The notes: generated by a model from the letters alone, not told the origin. DNA of 64,000 bases from Streptomyces lomondensis (GCF_014651035.1 NZ_BMWC01000004.1:496001-560000); one strand, 5' to 3'. Positions 15,331-23,908 are shown, counted from the stretch's first letter. Numbers and translations: made by a program.

Positions 15331-15652
15331 CGTACCACCTCCTCGACCCCATCACCACCCAGCGCAGGCACAGTGCGGCCCGGCCGCCATCCGTGGCGCC
15401 ACCCATCCTCCCGTCGAACACCCGCCTCGCGGACCGGCGTTCGTGCGGTGCGCTCACCGGGAAGGATGAGGGTTGGGCCTGATGGCGGAATCCGCTGGAG
15501 GAGGGAGAAGCTGAAGCCCTGGTGAGACCGGCCGCGCCGCGCCTCGGCGGGCTGTCCCCCTCCGCACCCTCAGCTGGCCCGACACCCCACGACTCGCCCT
15601 GGCCTCGGCCGTGCCCTGCCTCGAAGCGCCGTCGGGTCCGGAAGGAGAAGCC

Positions 15653-15940
15653 GTGCCCCAGTCCGAAGACGAACACCTGGTCGACCTCGCGGCGCGACTC
15701 GAGCGGGAGGACCCCAGATTCGCCCGCGCGCTGAGGTCCGGCCGCCCCGCCCGGCCCCGGGAGTACCGGCGTACCGGAGCCTGGTGGGGGCTGGCGCTCG
15801 GCGTGGCCGTCCTGGGCTCCGGCATCGCCCTGTCCCAGGGGCTGCTCATCGCGGGCGGGCTGGTCCTCGTCGGCATGGCGGCCCAGCTGGTCGACCCGGA
15901 CCCGACCCGCCCGGGGCACCGGGGGACCGGGCCACGGTGA
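15653..15940 (+). CDS. DUF3040 domain small membrane protein
   Basis: 95 aa from a GTG with AAGGAG 5 bp upstream. Residues 1-40 (MPQSEDEHLVDLAARLERED and PRFARALRSG) match the conserved cytoplasmic start of the actinobacterial DUF3040 family, and two hydrophobic segments follow (GLALGVAVLGSGIALSQGLL; IAGGLVLVGMAAQLV). The length is usual for the family, whose function is unknown; members are small double-spanning membrane proteins often near stress or osmotic genes. It is convergent with the hypothetical gene at 15960. Confidence 0.85.
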   Translation: MPQSEDEHLVDLAARLEREDPRFARALRSGRPARPREYRRTGAWWGLALGVAVLGSGIALSQGLLIAGGLVLVGMAAQLVDPDPTRPGHRGTGPR

Positions 15941-15959
15941 CGCCCGCTGCTCCGTGGTG

Positions 15960-16460
15960 CTAGGCGCCGGCCCACTTCCGCAGCAGCGCCTCGCGTTCCT
16001 CGCGCGGCGGCGTGCCCTCGGCCGCGTGGTCACGGCCCCACGCGAGGAGGTCGCCGATCTCGGCGCCCCCGCCGGCGAGCCGCTCCAGGAGGGCGACGGA
16101 CAGCTCGTACTCGGACAGCGGATAGATCCCTCCGGCGACGGCCGTGTGCACGTCGACCAGGACGGTCTCCTCGGCGGTCACCACCTCCACCGAGAAGGCG
16201 GGCGGCTGCTCGCCGTAGCCCGTGACCACGACGAGCGCGGCGTCGAACGCCATGGACGCCAGCCTGCGCACACCGGACCGCACGGGCACGCCCTCGGTCC
16301 CGAGCCGGACCACCTCGTCCCACGTCCAGAACCTGCCCTGGTCGGCGCCCAGCGACTCGACGCCGTCCTCGGTCAACCGCACGCCGGACGCCGCTCCCGT
16401 CGGCTCGGCCCCCACGTACACCGAGTCCTCGCCGATCCAGAACAGGCCGACCATGGCCAT
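15960..16460 (-). CDS. hypothetical protein
   Basis: 166 aa, start ATG at 16460 chosen because GGAGG lies 5 bp upstream; a longer frame upstream lacks coding character. The protein begins MAMVGLFWIGEDSVYVGAEP and has the feel of a compact mixed alpha/beta cytoplasmic protein with an amphipathic C-terminal helix (LLAWGRDHAAEGTPPREERE). No motif or family was recognised with certainty. It is convergent with the DUF3040 gene and divergent from the surface-protein/sortase pair. Confidence 0.7.
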   Translation of the reverse strand: MAMVGLFWIGEDSVYVGAEPTGAASGVRLTEDGVESLGADQGRFWTWDEVVRLGTEGVPVRSGVRRLASMAFDAALVVVTGYGEQPPAFSVEVVTAEETVLVDVHTAVAGGIYPLSEYELSVALLERLAGGGAEIGDLLAWGRDHAAEGTPPREEREALLRKWAGA

Positions 16461-16723
16461 GAGCGCCTCCCGCGACGGTCCCGGGGGAGGGCGATTCCCA
16501 CCCCCGTGTCGCCGTAGGAGACGGCGAGGGCGGGCGTGAGGTTGCAGACTTTCCGGCCGGACGCCGGGGGGCGGAGATGCCGCCGTCAGGGTGGGCCTGT
16601 AACCCGAGTGAACGCCCTGGATGGTGAGACGGCCCGGCATCTATGACGGTGGTTCACGTCGAGGCCGGGTCTCGTGAGCTGGCGAGGCGTCAGCTGCCCG
16701 GTACGCGACGGAAGGACTCACCG

Positions 16724-17473
16724 ATGCGCTCTGCCCGCATGCTGCTCGCGACGGCCACGGCCACGGCCGCCCTCGCGATCGCCGCACCCACCGCCTACGC
16801 CGAGACGATGGGTGACCGGGACCACGACACCACTTCCTACAGCAAGGAGCACGACAAGGACGGCAAGCACCACAAGCCGCGCGGCGGGGTACACACGGGC
16901 GGCGGAGCCCTGACCGCCGTCACCGCGGACGACGACTCGGACCGCTCCGAGTACGGCAAGGACGCGTTCGGCGACAAGCACGACAAGGGTGACGACCACG
17001 GCAAGCACGACGACCACGGGAAGGACTTCGGGCACGGCAAGCACGACAAGCACGACAAGCACGACAAGCCGCGCGGCGGAGTGCACACCGGTGGCGGAGC
17101 GCTGACCGCGGTGAACGCGGACGACGACTGGGACAACCCCAAGCACGACCCGGACTCCCTCAAGGACGGCGAGCGCGGCGACGACACCTGGAACGACAAG
17201 CACGACGAGGACGCCTACGGGGACAAGCACGACGAGAACGGCAAGCACGACGAGCACGGCAAGGGTGACGACCACGGCAAGCACGACGACCACGGGAAGG
17301 ACTTCGGGCACGGCAAGCACGACGAGCACGACAAGCCGCGCGGCGGGATGCACACCGGTGGCGGTGGGCTGGCCGGCTCGCCCGGTGTCACCGCCGGCGG
17401 GCTCGCGATGCTGGCGGTGGCCGGTACCGGCCTGTACGCGCTGCGGCGCCAGAAGGCCTCGCAGGGCGCATGA
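16724..17473 (+). CDS. repetitive His/Asp/Lys-rich surface protein, putative sortase substrate
   Basis: 249 aa. A signal peptide (residues 1-27, cut near AYA) precedes a low-complexity region dominated by D, K, H and G (KHD, DHGK). Three copies of PRGGxHTGGGxL occur at about residues 50, 115 and 208; the last is followed by GSPGVTAGGLAMLAVAGTGL, a single membrane span, and a basic tail RRQK. This order (motif, helix, positive tail) is that of a cell-wall sorting signal, but no LPxTG or LAxTG is present. The next gene encodes a class F sortase. The repeats make it likely metal- or water-binding; function unknown. A 64-bp direct repeat is embedded in it. Confidence 0.8.
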   Translation: MRSARMLLATATATAALAIAAPTAYAETMGDRDHDTTSYSKEHDKDGKHHKPRGGVHTGGGALTAVTADDDSDRSEYGKDAFGDKHDKGDDHGKHDDHGKDFGHGKHDKHDKHDKPRGGVHTGGGALTAVNADDDWDNPKHDPDSLKDGERGDDTWNDKHDEDAYGDKHDENGKHDEHGKGDDHGKHDDHGKDFGHGKHDEHDKPRGGMHTGGGGLAGSPGVTAGGLAMLAVAGTGLYALRRQKASQGA

Positions 17474-17606
17474 CCGGTGCCTGACCTCATAACCGCCGTG
17501 GCCGCCGCACGTGTCTCTCGCGTCGCGGCGGCCCGGCTCGTCCTCCCGCGGGTCGTGGCCCCTGCCCTGCCCGATCCGCCGCCGTGCCCCAGTGAGGTGG
17601 TCTCCG

Positions 17607-18317
17607 ATGGCAGCCAGCCCTCCTTCCCCTGACGCACCAGGTCCCACCCCGTCCAGGCGGCGGCTGCGCACCGCCATGACGGCCTTCTGGGTCCTGGCCG
17701 CCCTGGTCCTGACCGTGAGCCTGGTCGCCGGCCGTGGTGGGTCGTCCGACGCCGGCGGCCCGCCGCACGCCCCGCCCGCCGTCTCGGCCGCGCCCGACGT
17801 CCCCGCGGCGCCGCCCGCCTCCGCGGCTCCGCAGCGGTCCACCGCGTCCGCGTCCGGCCCGCATCTGCCACGGTCCCGGCCGGTCCGCCTGCTCATCCCC
17901 AAGATCGCGGTCGACGCGCCCTTCACGGACCTCGCCATCGGCCGCTCGGGCCAGCTGGAACCGCCTCCCGCCGAGGACACCAACCTCGTCGGCTGGCACG
18001 CCGAGGGCCACTCACCCGGCGAGGCCGGAACCGCGATCATCGCCGGGCACGTGGACACCACGACCTCCCCGGCCGTGTTCGCCCGGCTCAGCGAGCTGAG
18101 GAAGGGGGACCGGTTCCACGTGAAGCGCGCCGACGGAAGCAGGGCGACCTTCGCGGTCGACTCCGCGGAGTACTTCGACAAGGACCGCTTCCCCAGCGAG
18201 CGCGTGTACGGCGACACCCCCGACGCCCAGGTCCGCCTCATCACGTGCGCGGGTGCCTACGACCGCCAGGCCCGTGACTACACCGAGAACCTCGTCGTCT
18301 TCGCCCACCTCGTCTGA
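17607..18317 (+). CDS. class F sortase
   Basis: 236 aa, ATG with GAGGTGG upstream. An N-terminal anchor (AFWVLAALVLTVSLVAG, residues ~25-42) and a Pro/Ala-rich linker lead to the catalytic domain. The catalytic residues are visible: H148 in IIAGHVDTTT, C214 in LITCAGAYD and R223 in ARDYTENLVVFA, the normal order for sortases. It should act outside the membrane as a transpeptidase. It follows the surface-protein gene by 133 bp on the same strand, making that protein its probable substrate. The sorting motif used by class F enzymes is not well established. Confidence 0.88.
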   Translation: MAASPPSPDAPGPTPSRRRLRTAMTAFWVLAALVLTVSLVAGRGGSSDAGGPPHAPPAVSAAPDVPAAPPASAAPQRSTASASGPHLPRSRPVRLLIPKIAVDAPFTDLAIGRSGQLEPPPAEDTNLVGWHAEGHSPGEAGTAIIAGHVDTTTSPAVFARLSELRKGDRFHVKRADGSRATFAVDSAEYFDKDRFPSERVYGDTPDAQVRLITCAGAYDRQARDYTENLVVFAHLV

Positions 18318-18403
18318 CTTCCGGGTCTACGGCCTGACTTGGTGTTTTACAGTGACTGCCACCAGTTCAGGCGACTGAGGGACCTGTGAGGTATTCGCGA
18401 ACC

Positions 18404-20302
18404 ATGACGACCGAAACGTTTGAGTTCCAGGTAGAGGCCCGTCAGCTGCTCCAGCTGATGATCCACTCGGTCTACTCGAACAAGGATGTCTTCCTGCGGG
18501 AGCTCGTCTCCAACGCCTCCGACGCGCTCGACAAGCTGCGTCTGGAGAAGCTGCGGGACGACTCGCTCGACGCCGACGTCTCGGACCTGCACATCGAGAT
18601 CGACGTCGACAAGGAGGCCCGTACCCTCACGGTGCGGGACAACGGCATCGGGATGTCGTACGACGAGGTCGGACAGCTCATCGGCACGATCGCCAAGTCG
18701 GGCACGGCCACCCTCCTGAAGGAGCTGAAGGAGGCCAAGGACGCGGCCGGGGCCGAGGGGCTCATCGGACAGTTCGGCGTCGGCTTCTACTCCGGCTTCA
18801 TGGTGGCGGACGAGGTCACGCTGGTGACCCGGCGCGCCGGCGAGAGCCAGGGCACCCGCTGGACGTCCCGCGGTGAGGCCACGTACAGCCTGGAGACGGT
18901 CGAGGACGCGCCGCAGGGCACCGCGGTGACCCTCCACCTCAAGCCCGCCGACCCCGAGAACCAGCTGCACGACTACACCTCGCCCTGGAAGATCAGGGAG
19001 ATCGTCAAGCGGTACTCGGACTTCATCACCTGGCCGATCCGGATGGTCCCGGAGGCGGCCGACGGCGAGGACGCGCCCGAGCCCGAGACGCTGAACTCGA
19101 TGAAGGCCCTGTGGGCGCGCTCGCGCGACGAGGTGTCCGACGACGAGTACCACGAGCTGTACAAGCACATCAGCCACGACTGGCGCGAGCCGCTGGAGAC
19201 GATCCGGCTCCAGGCCGAGGGCACCTTCGAGTACCAGGCGCTGCTCTTCGTCCCCTCGCACGCCCCGCACGACCTGTTCACGCGGGACTTCCGGCGCGGT
19301 GTGCAGCTGTATGTGAAGCGCGTCTTCATCATGGACGACTGCGAGGCGCTGCTGCCGCCGTACCTGCGCTTCGTCAAGGGCGTCGTCGACGCGCAGGACC
19401 TCTCGCTCAACGTCTCCCGCGAGATCCTCCAGCAGGACCGGCACATCCGGATGATGCAGCGCCGGCTGACGAAGAAGGCGCTGTCCACGGTCAAGGAGTT
19501 CATGGCCAAGGACGCCGACCGCTACGCCACGTTCTGGCGGGAGTTCGGCACGGTCCTCAAGGAGGGCCTGGTCACCGACTCGGAGAACCGGGACGCCATC
19601 CTCGCCGTCGCCTCGTTCGCGACCACGCACGCCGACGACGAGCCGACCACGCTGGCGCGGTACGTGGAGCGGATGAAGGACGGCCAGGAGGACATCTACT
19701 ACATCACCGGCGAGTCCCGGCAGAGCATCGAGAACTCCCCGCACATGGAGGCGTTCCGGGACAAGGGCATCGAGGTCCTGCTGCTCACCGACGCCGTCGA
19801 CGAGGTGTGGGTCGACGCGGTCGGCGAGTACGAGGGCAAGAAGCTGCGCTCCGTCGCCAAGGGCGAGATCGACCTGGACGCCAAGGGGGAGGAGCAGGCC
19901 GACGGGGAGCGGGAGAAGCAGGCCGAGGAGTACGCCGGTCTGCTCGGCTGGATGCGGGAGCGGCTGGACGAGGACATCAAGGAGGTGCGCCTGTCGACGC
20001 GGCTCACCGTCTCCCCGGCCTGTGTCGTCTCGGACGCGCACGACCTGACTCCGGCCCTGGAGAACATGTACCGGGCCATGGGCCAGGAGGTGCCGCGCAC
20101 CAAGCGGATCCTGGAGCTCAACCCGGGCCACCCGCTGGTGAAGGGCCTGAACCAGGCCTACCGGGAGCGCGAGGACCGCACGGAACTCGCGGAGTCCGCC
20201 GAACTGCTCCACACGCTGGCGGTGCTCGCCGAGGGCGGCCAGCCCAAGGACCCCGCGACGTTCGTCAGGCTGGTGGCGGACCGCCTGGAGCGCACGGTGT
20301 AG
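18404..20302 (+). CDS. htpG: molecular chaperone HtpG (Hsp90)
   Basis: 632 aa. The ATG at 18404 gives the conserved start [20 protein letters not shown]; an in-frame GTG at 18386 is less likely. The GHKL ATPase motifs are present: [24 protein letters not shown] and [15 protein letters not shown]. The middle-domain segment [11 protein letters not shown] and the catalytic-loop arginine region [10 protein letters not shown] follow, and the C-terminal dimerisation domain is complete. It is an ATP-dependent cytoplasmic chaperone for stress-damaged clients. It is monocistronic, ending 12 bp from the convergent tatA gene. No CIRCE or HAIR element is obvious in the short upstream gap. Confidence 0.95.
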
Positions 20303-20314
20303 CCGGGGAGCGGA

Positions 20315-20566
20315 TCAGCGGTGGTCCGGGCCGTCCGCCGCACGGGCGCCGGGCGGGGCCGTGCCGGTGCCCGGCGGGACGATCTCGCCCTGGACCACCC
20401 GCGGCGCGGGCGCCGTGCCCGCCTCCTCGTCCTTCGCGGCGCGTGCCTCGGCCTTGAGGATGCGGGCCGCCTTGCCGGCCGAGCGGGTCAGCTCCGGGAG
20501 CTTCTTCACCCCGATCACGGCTATGACGACGATGAGGAGGATCGCGAGCTCGCTCAGTCCGAACAT
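20315..20566 (-). CDS. Sec-independent translocase protein TatA/E homologue
   Basis: 83 aa. MFGLSELAILLIVVIAVIGV is the single N-terminal membrane helix with the FG hinge after an amphipathic segment (KKLPELTRSAGKAARILKAE), the standard TatA layout; a short charged, proline-rich tail follows. AAAGGACAGG lies before the ATG. TatA monomers assemble with TatC to export folded proteins. The main Tat genes are not here, so this is likely a secondary paralogue. Its start overlaps the end of the upstream membrane protein gene by 13 bp, implying translational coupling. Confidence 0.85.
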   Translation of the reverse strand: MFGLSELAILLIVVIAVIGVKKLPELTRSAGKAARILKAEARAAKDEEAGTAPAPRVVQGEIVPPGTGTAPPGARAADGPDHR

Positions 20567-21219
20567 GGTGTCCTGTCCTTTCCGGCCCGGGCCGGGCACG
20601 GCGCGAGCGTATCGGGCGGGGAGCAGGGCGTGCTCGCCGCCTCGGGGTGCGGGGCCAGATGCCGGCGCAGGTGGGGCAGCATGCCGTGGTCGAGCAGCGC
20701 CTGCCGCCAGGCCCGCCGGGCGTGCTCCACCTGCTCGGCCGACGGGGGGACGGCGCGGCGGGGCAGAGCGGTCCACAGCAGCGCCGCGAGGGCGACGAGG
20801 CCGGTCACGGCCGCCACGAGCGCCAGCGTCCAGCCGGCCGCGACGAGCGAACCGGGCAGCGGGCCCGGCGCGCCGGCGACCTGGAACAGGCCGCCGAGCA
20901 GGAGCAGCGCCCCGGCGGAGAGGGCCGCCACGAGCGGCGTGAGCACCGCGAGGGCCGGCAGCAGGCTGCCCGTGCCGTACGGAGGCCGCGCCTCGCGCCG
21001 GGCTGCTCTCCGCACGGCGAGGTAGGCCCCGTACGGCTCGCCGGCCGCCGCCGTGATGGCGTCGGCGTGGGCGAGCGCGTGGGCGCGCAGGTGCGCGGCG
21101 GCCCGGCCGGTCGGGTCGGGGCGCAGGGCGCCGCGGATGTCGGCGTCGCCCATCGCCAGGTGCAGTACCGCTTCGAAGTCCGCGCGGTCCTCCGGGCGGA
21201 GGCGGGACGGTTCGGCCAC
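20554..21219 (-). CDS. hypothetical membrane protein, divergent from BlaI regulator
   Basis: 221 aa from a GTG with CGGGAG upstream. Residues 1-75 are a soluble helical domain (RLRPEDRADFEAVLHLAMGD; AHALAHADAITAAAGEPYGA). Two membrane segments follow (LLPALAVLTPLVAALSAGAL and SLVAAGWTLALVAAVTGLVA), then a basic cytoplasmic tail. No family was recognised. It is divergent from the BlaI-type gene with a perfect TACA/TGTA dyad in the shared intergenic region, so it is probably under that repressor. It is followed by tatA with a 13-bp overlap. Confidence 0.65.
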   Translation of the reverse strand: MAEPSRLRPEDRADFEAVLHLAMGDADIRGALRPDPTGRAAAHLRAHALAHADAITAAAGEPYGAYLAVRRAARREARPPYGTGSLLPALAVLTPLVAALSAGALLLLGGLFQVAGAPGPLPGSLVAAGWTLALVAAVTGLVALAALLWTALPRRAVPPSAEQVEHARRAWRQALLDHGMLPHLRRHLAPHPEAASTPCSPPDTLAPCPARAGKDRTPCSD

Positions 21220-21262
21220 ATGGTCTCCCGGTCGGTTCCTGATGTGTTCGGCCCTCCGAAAT

Positions 21263-21276
21263 CTACAACACTGTAG
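21263..21276. promoter_or_regulatory. BlaI/MecI-type operator 1
   Basis: CTACAACACTGTAG: 5-bp perfect half-sites CTACA and TGTAG separated by 4 bp. TACA/TGTA half-sites are the hallmark of BlaI/MecI operators. It lies between the divergent membrane protein (start 21219) and the blaI-like gene (start 21355). A second site of the same layout lies at 23769-23782. Confidence 0.7.
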
Positions 21277-21354
21277 AAGATGGCGGGATGGCGGTGCCGC
21301 GGATCTATACGATGTCCGCACGGCAACGCGGAGCGGCGGAAGGGAGGCAGGGCG

Positions 21355-21741
21355 GTGGCGGATCCCCGGCAGCGCCCCCGGCGGGGACAGGGCGAGTTGG
21401 AGGCGCTGGTGCTGTCGGCACTGCGGGAGGCGGACGGTCCGGCCACGGCCGGCTGGGTGCAGGAACGTCTTGGCGGTGACCTTGCCTACACGACGGTGAT
21501 CACGATCCTGACCCGGCTGCTGGGCAAGGGCGCGGTCACCCGGGAGCGCGTCGGCCGGTCCTTCGCCTGGACGCCCGCCTCGGACCAGGCGGGCCTGGCC
21601 GCGCGGAAGATGCGCAAGGTGCTGGACTCCGAGAGCGACCGCGAGGCCGTGCTGGCCAGCTTCGTCACCGGCCTCGACCCGGACGACGAGCGGCTGCTGC
21701 GCGACCTGCTGGATCAGGCCCACGGCGAGGGGGAAGACTGA
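21355..21741 (+). CDS. BlaI/MecI/CopY family transcriptional repressor
   Basis: 128 aa. The GTG at 21355 has GGGAGG 7 bp upstream and gives a typical short N-terminus before the winged helix (GELEALVLSALREADGPATA, then LAYTTVITILTRLLGKGAVT as the recognition helix region). The C-terminal half (SDREAVLASFVTGLDPDDER) is the dimerisation helix. BlaI-type proteins are released from DNA by proteolysis triggered through an M56 sensor. Here the next gene, 6 bp downstream, encodes an M56 protease, forming the classical pair but without a beta-lactamase nearby. Confidence 0.9.
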   Translation: MADPRQRPRRGQGELEALVLSALREADGPATAGWVQERLGGDLAYTTVITILTRLLGKGAVTRERVGRSFAWTPASDQAGLAARKMRKVLDSESDREAVLASFVTGLDPDDERLLRDLLDQAHGEGED

Positions 21742-21747
21742 AGCCTC

Positions 21748-22692
21748 ATGGGGGTGTTCGTCTTTCTGCCGCTGGTCCTGCCGCTCACGGCCTGGCCGGT
21801 CGCCCGCCTGGCCGAGCAGCATCTGCATCCGCGCACCGCGACCCGGCTGCTGACCGTGCTGGCCGCGGTGCTGGCGCTCTGCAGCACGGTGTGCCTGGGG
21901 CTGGTGATGGTGGTCGGCACCGCCCAACTGCCCGGCAACCCGCTGCCCGACGGCTGGTCGGACCCCGAGGTGCGGGCGGCGGTGCCGTACGACGAGGTCG
22001 TCGGCAAGGCCGCCATTCCCGCGCTGTGCGCGGTCGTCGTGGCTTGTGCCCGGGCGCTGTGGCGGCACGCCCGGGTGCGCCGCCGCGCCCATCGCGCGCT
22101 GGCCGGCCTGCCGGGCACCGAGGTGGCCGTCCTGCCCGACGCCGTCCCGTACGCGTACGCGCTGCCCGGCGGTGGCCGGGGCGGGCGTAGGGGCCGGGTC
22201 GTGGTGACCACGGCCCTGCTGGACCGGCTCGGGCCGGCCGAGCGGCGGGCGCTGTTCGCCCACGAGCGGGCGCACCTCGCGGCCCGGCACGACCGCTTCC
22301 TGCTCGCCGTGCAGCTCGCCGCCCGGGCCAACCCGTTCCTGCGGCCGCTGCGCACCGCCGTGGCGTACACGGCCGAGCGGTGGGCCGACGAGGAGGCGGC
22401 CCGGGCGGTCGGCAGCCGCCGCACGGTGGCGCGCGCCATCGGCACGGCCGCGCTCGTCTCCCGGGGCACCCCGGTGCCCACGCTCGCGGGACTCGCCGCG
22501 CCGGGACCGGTGCCCCGCCGGGTGGCGGCGCTCCTCGGCCCGGCACCCGCCGTGCGCACCTGGCCCCCGGCGTTCACCTCGGTCGGCCTGGCGGCATGGG
22601 GCGCGGCCGCGGGGACGGCCGTGTCGGCGATGTCCTCCGCGAACTCGGCCGTCACGATGGTCCTCATCCTGCGCGCGGCCACGCCCCTGTAG
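21748..22692 (+). CDS. M56 family metallopeptidase (BlaR1-like, no sensor domain)
   Basis: 314 aa with about four membrane helices: one at residues 3-20, one at ~35-57, one near 88-105 and one near the C-terminus. The zinc-protease motif HERAH is at H172-H176, with a downstream acidic ligand in ERWADEEAA. There is no extracellular penicillin-binding sensor as in BlaR1, which is usual for Streptomyces M56 proteins. It presumably cleaves, or triggers cleavage of, the BlaI-type repressor encoded 6 bp upstream. The signal is unknown; cell-envelope stress is a reasonable guess. Confidence 0.88.
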   Translation: MGVFVFLPLVLPLTAWPVARLAEQHLHPRTATRLLTVLAAVLALCSTVCLGLVMVVGTAQLPGNPLPDGWSDPEVRAAVPYDEVVGKAAIPALCAVVVACARALWRHARVRRRAHRALAGLPGTEVAVLPDAVPYAYALPGGGRGGRRGRVVVTTALLDRLGPAERRALFAHERAHLAARHDRFLLAVQLAARANPFLRPLRTAVAYTAERWADEEAARAVGSRRTVARAIGTAALVSRGTPVPTLAGLAAPGPVPRRVAALLGPAPAVRTWPPAFTSVGLAAWGAAAGTAVSAMSSANSAVTMVLILRAATPL

Positions 22693-22712
22693 GAGCCACG
22701 CCCCGGCGGGCG

Positions 22713-23732
22713 TCAGCCCTCCTCTTCCTCGTCGCCCTCGAAGAAGTCCCCGACCTCGTCGACGACTTCACCGGCGACCATGCCGCCGACCACACCGGCC
22801 GCGAGTCCGGCCGCGCCCGCGGCCACGGCGGTGCCCATGCCGGGGCCCGACCGGTGGCCGTCGTGGTGGTGACCGCCGTGCCCGTGGCCGCCCGGGCCGA
22901 ACGCGGCGGGGGAGCCGTGGCCCAAGGGGGAGCCGTAACCGACGGGGGAGCCGTACGACGCCCGGTGCTCGACCAGCTGCCGCATCCAGCCGTCGACGAT
23001 CGCGGGCCAGTCCTGGTGCTCGACCCCCTCGTGGGAGACCGTGAACCGGGTGAGCGCCTCGTGGCCGGGCGACAGGAAGCCGCCGCGCTTGTCCGCCTCC
23101 AGTACCACCTCCATGCCGCCCGGGTTCGCCAGGAACGTCAGCTCGATCTCGCTGACCTGCTGCGCGTACCGGGGCGACGGGACGAGCTCGATCTCCTGGT
23201 AGAAGGGCAGCCGCTGGCCCGTGCCGCCGATCCGCCCGTACTCCAGGTCCGCCGACCGGAAGCCGAAGCCGAGCCCGCCGAGGGCTTCGAGCACGGCCTC
23301 CTGGACCGGCAGCGGTGCGACGGTCAGCTGGTCCAGGTCGCCCTTGTCCTTCGCGCCCGCCACCGACAGCTCGGTGCGCACGCCGAGCACGACGCCCAGG
23401 CTCTGGCCGTGCAGCTCGGTCACCGGCGTCTCCCACGGCAGCGTCACGCTGAACGGCACGCTGCGCTGCTCGCCCTCGGCGAGCCGGAAGCCGCCGCCGA
23501 CGGTGAAGCGGTCGAAGGCCACGACGCCCTCGCTCTCGCCGCCCTGGTGCTCGGCCTCGACCCGGGCCACCAGCTCCAGGGTGATGCGCTCGACGTCGAA
23601 GTCGGCCTTGCCGCCGACCAGGTGGACCTGGCCGGTGAGCGTGCCGCCGGGGCGGACGGGGGCCGGGTCGAGAACCGTGTCGACCGTGGGGCCGCCCACA
23701 CCGAGCGCGCCGAGCAGTCGTTTGAACACCAT
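22713..23732 (-). CDS. spo0M: SpoOM-family sporulation-control protein
   Basis: 339 aa. The ATG at 23732 is preferred over the GTG at 23744 because AGGAG lies 11 bp before the ATG but overlaps the GTG. MVFKRLLGALGVGGPTVDTV is the canonical Spo0M start, and residues 5-250 are the arrestin-like beta-sandwich domain (GGTLTGQVHLVGGKADFDVE). The C-terminal ~90 residues are unusual: a Gly/His/Ser-rich stretch (GHGHGGHHHDGH), a hydrophobic glycine-zipper-like segment (AAGAAGLAAGVVGGMVAGEV) and an acidic end. It is convergent with the M56 gene, and a BlaI-type dyad precedes it. Confidence 0.88.
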   Translation of the reverse strand: MVFKRLLGALGVGGPTVDTVLDPAPVRPGGTLTGQVHLVGGKADFDVERITLELVARVEAEHQGGESEGVVAFDRFTVGGGFRLAEGEQRSVPFSVTLPWETPVTELHGQSLGVVLGVRTELSVAGAKDKGDLDQLTVAPLPVQEAVLEALGGLGFGFRSADLEYGRIGGTGQRLPFYQEIELVPSPRYAQQVSEIELTFLANPGGMEVVLEADKRGGFLSPGHEALTRFTVSHEGVEHQDWPAIVDGWMRQLVEHRASYGSPVGYGSPLGHGSPAAFGPGGHGHGGHHHDGHRSGPGMGTAVAAGAAGLAAGVVGGMVAGEVVDEVGDFFEGDEEEEG

Positions 23733-23768
23733 GGTGGCGTCCACTCCTTCACGTGCGTGTACTGACTT

Positions 23769-23782
23769 CTACAAGCATGTAG
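23769..23782. promoter_or_regulatory. BlaI/MecI-type operator 2, upstream of spo0M
   Basis: CTACAAGCATGTAG has the same CTACA-N4-TGTAG layout as the site at 21263-21276, and both are followed by AAG. It is centred 43 bp upstream of the spo0M ATG, a good position for repression. Confidence 0.7.
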
Positions 23783-23851
23783 AAGCATACGGGAGTGCGA
23801 GTGGTGGGTTGTCGGGCGGGGTCGCGCAGGGCTGGATCGGCCGGAACACGG

Positions 23852-23890
23852 CAGTGCCGCAGCCCGCCTCCACGGCGGACTGCGGCACTG
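23852..23890. terminator. hairpin terminator after the small secreted protein gene
   Basis: CAGTGCCGCAG (23852-23862) pairs perfectly with 23880-23890, and a nested CCGCC/GGCGG stem lies in the loop. It begins 19 bp past the stop of the minus-strand gene at 23909. Confidence 0.75.
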
Positions 23891-23908
23891 GCGCGCGCAG
23901 ATATCGGG

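Larger units (their letters stand above)
14771..15652. other. noncoding island of hairpin and tandem repeats
   Basis: About 880 bp without a credible gene. Open frames on both strands are produced by GC bias and by repeats whose unit length is not a multiple of three. The island holds a long hairpin (14926-14978), three kinds of short tandem repeat (15034-15330) and, near its end, the ribosome site of the DUF3040 gene. No RNA gene is recognisable. Confidence 0.6.

Noticed and set aside
16718..18244. Long minus-strand frame with valine/leucine repeats opposite the surface protein
   Set aside because: It is the reverse of the Asp/His/Lys/Gly codons of the plus-strand gene; it has no signal or membrane logic, while the plus strand has signal peptide, motif repeats and a neighbouring sortase.
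18347..20212. A 621-codon minus-strand frame opposite htpG
   Set aside because: Antisense of a strongly conserved Hsp90 gene; composition only.
22713..23732. Second BlaI operator as a chance palindrome
   Set aside because: Considered, but the half-sites, 4-bp spacing and trailing AAG match the first site and the position is right for spo0M, so it was kept as a feature.
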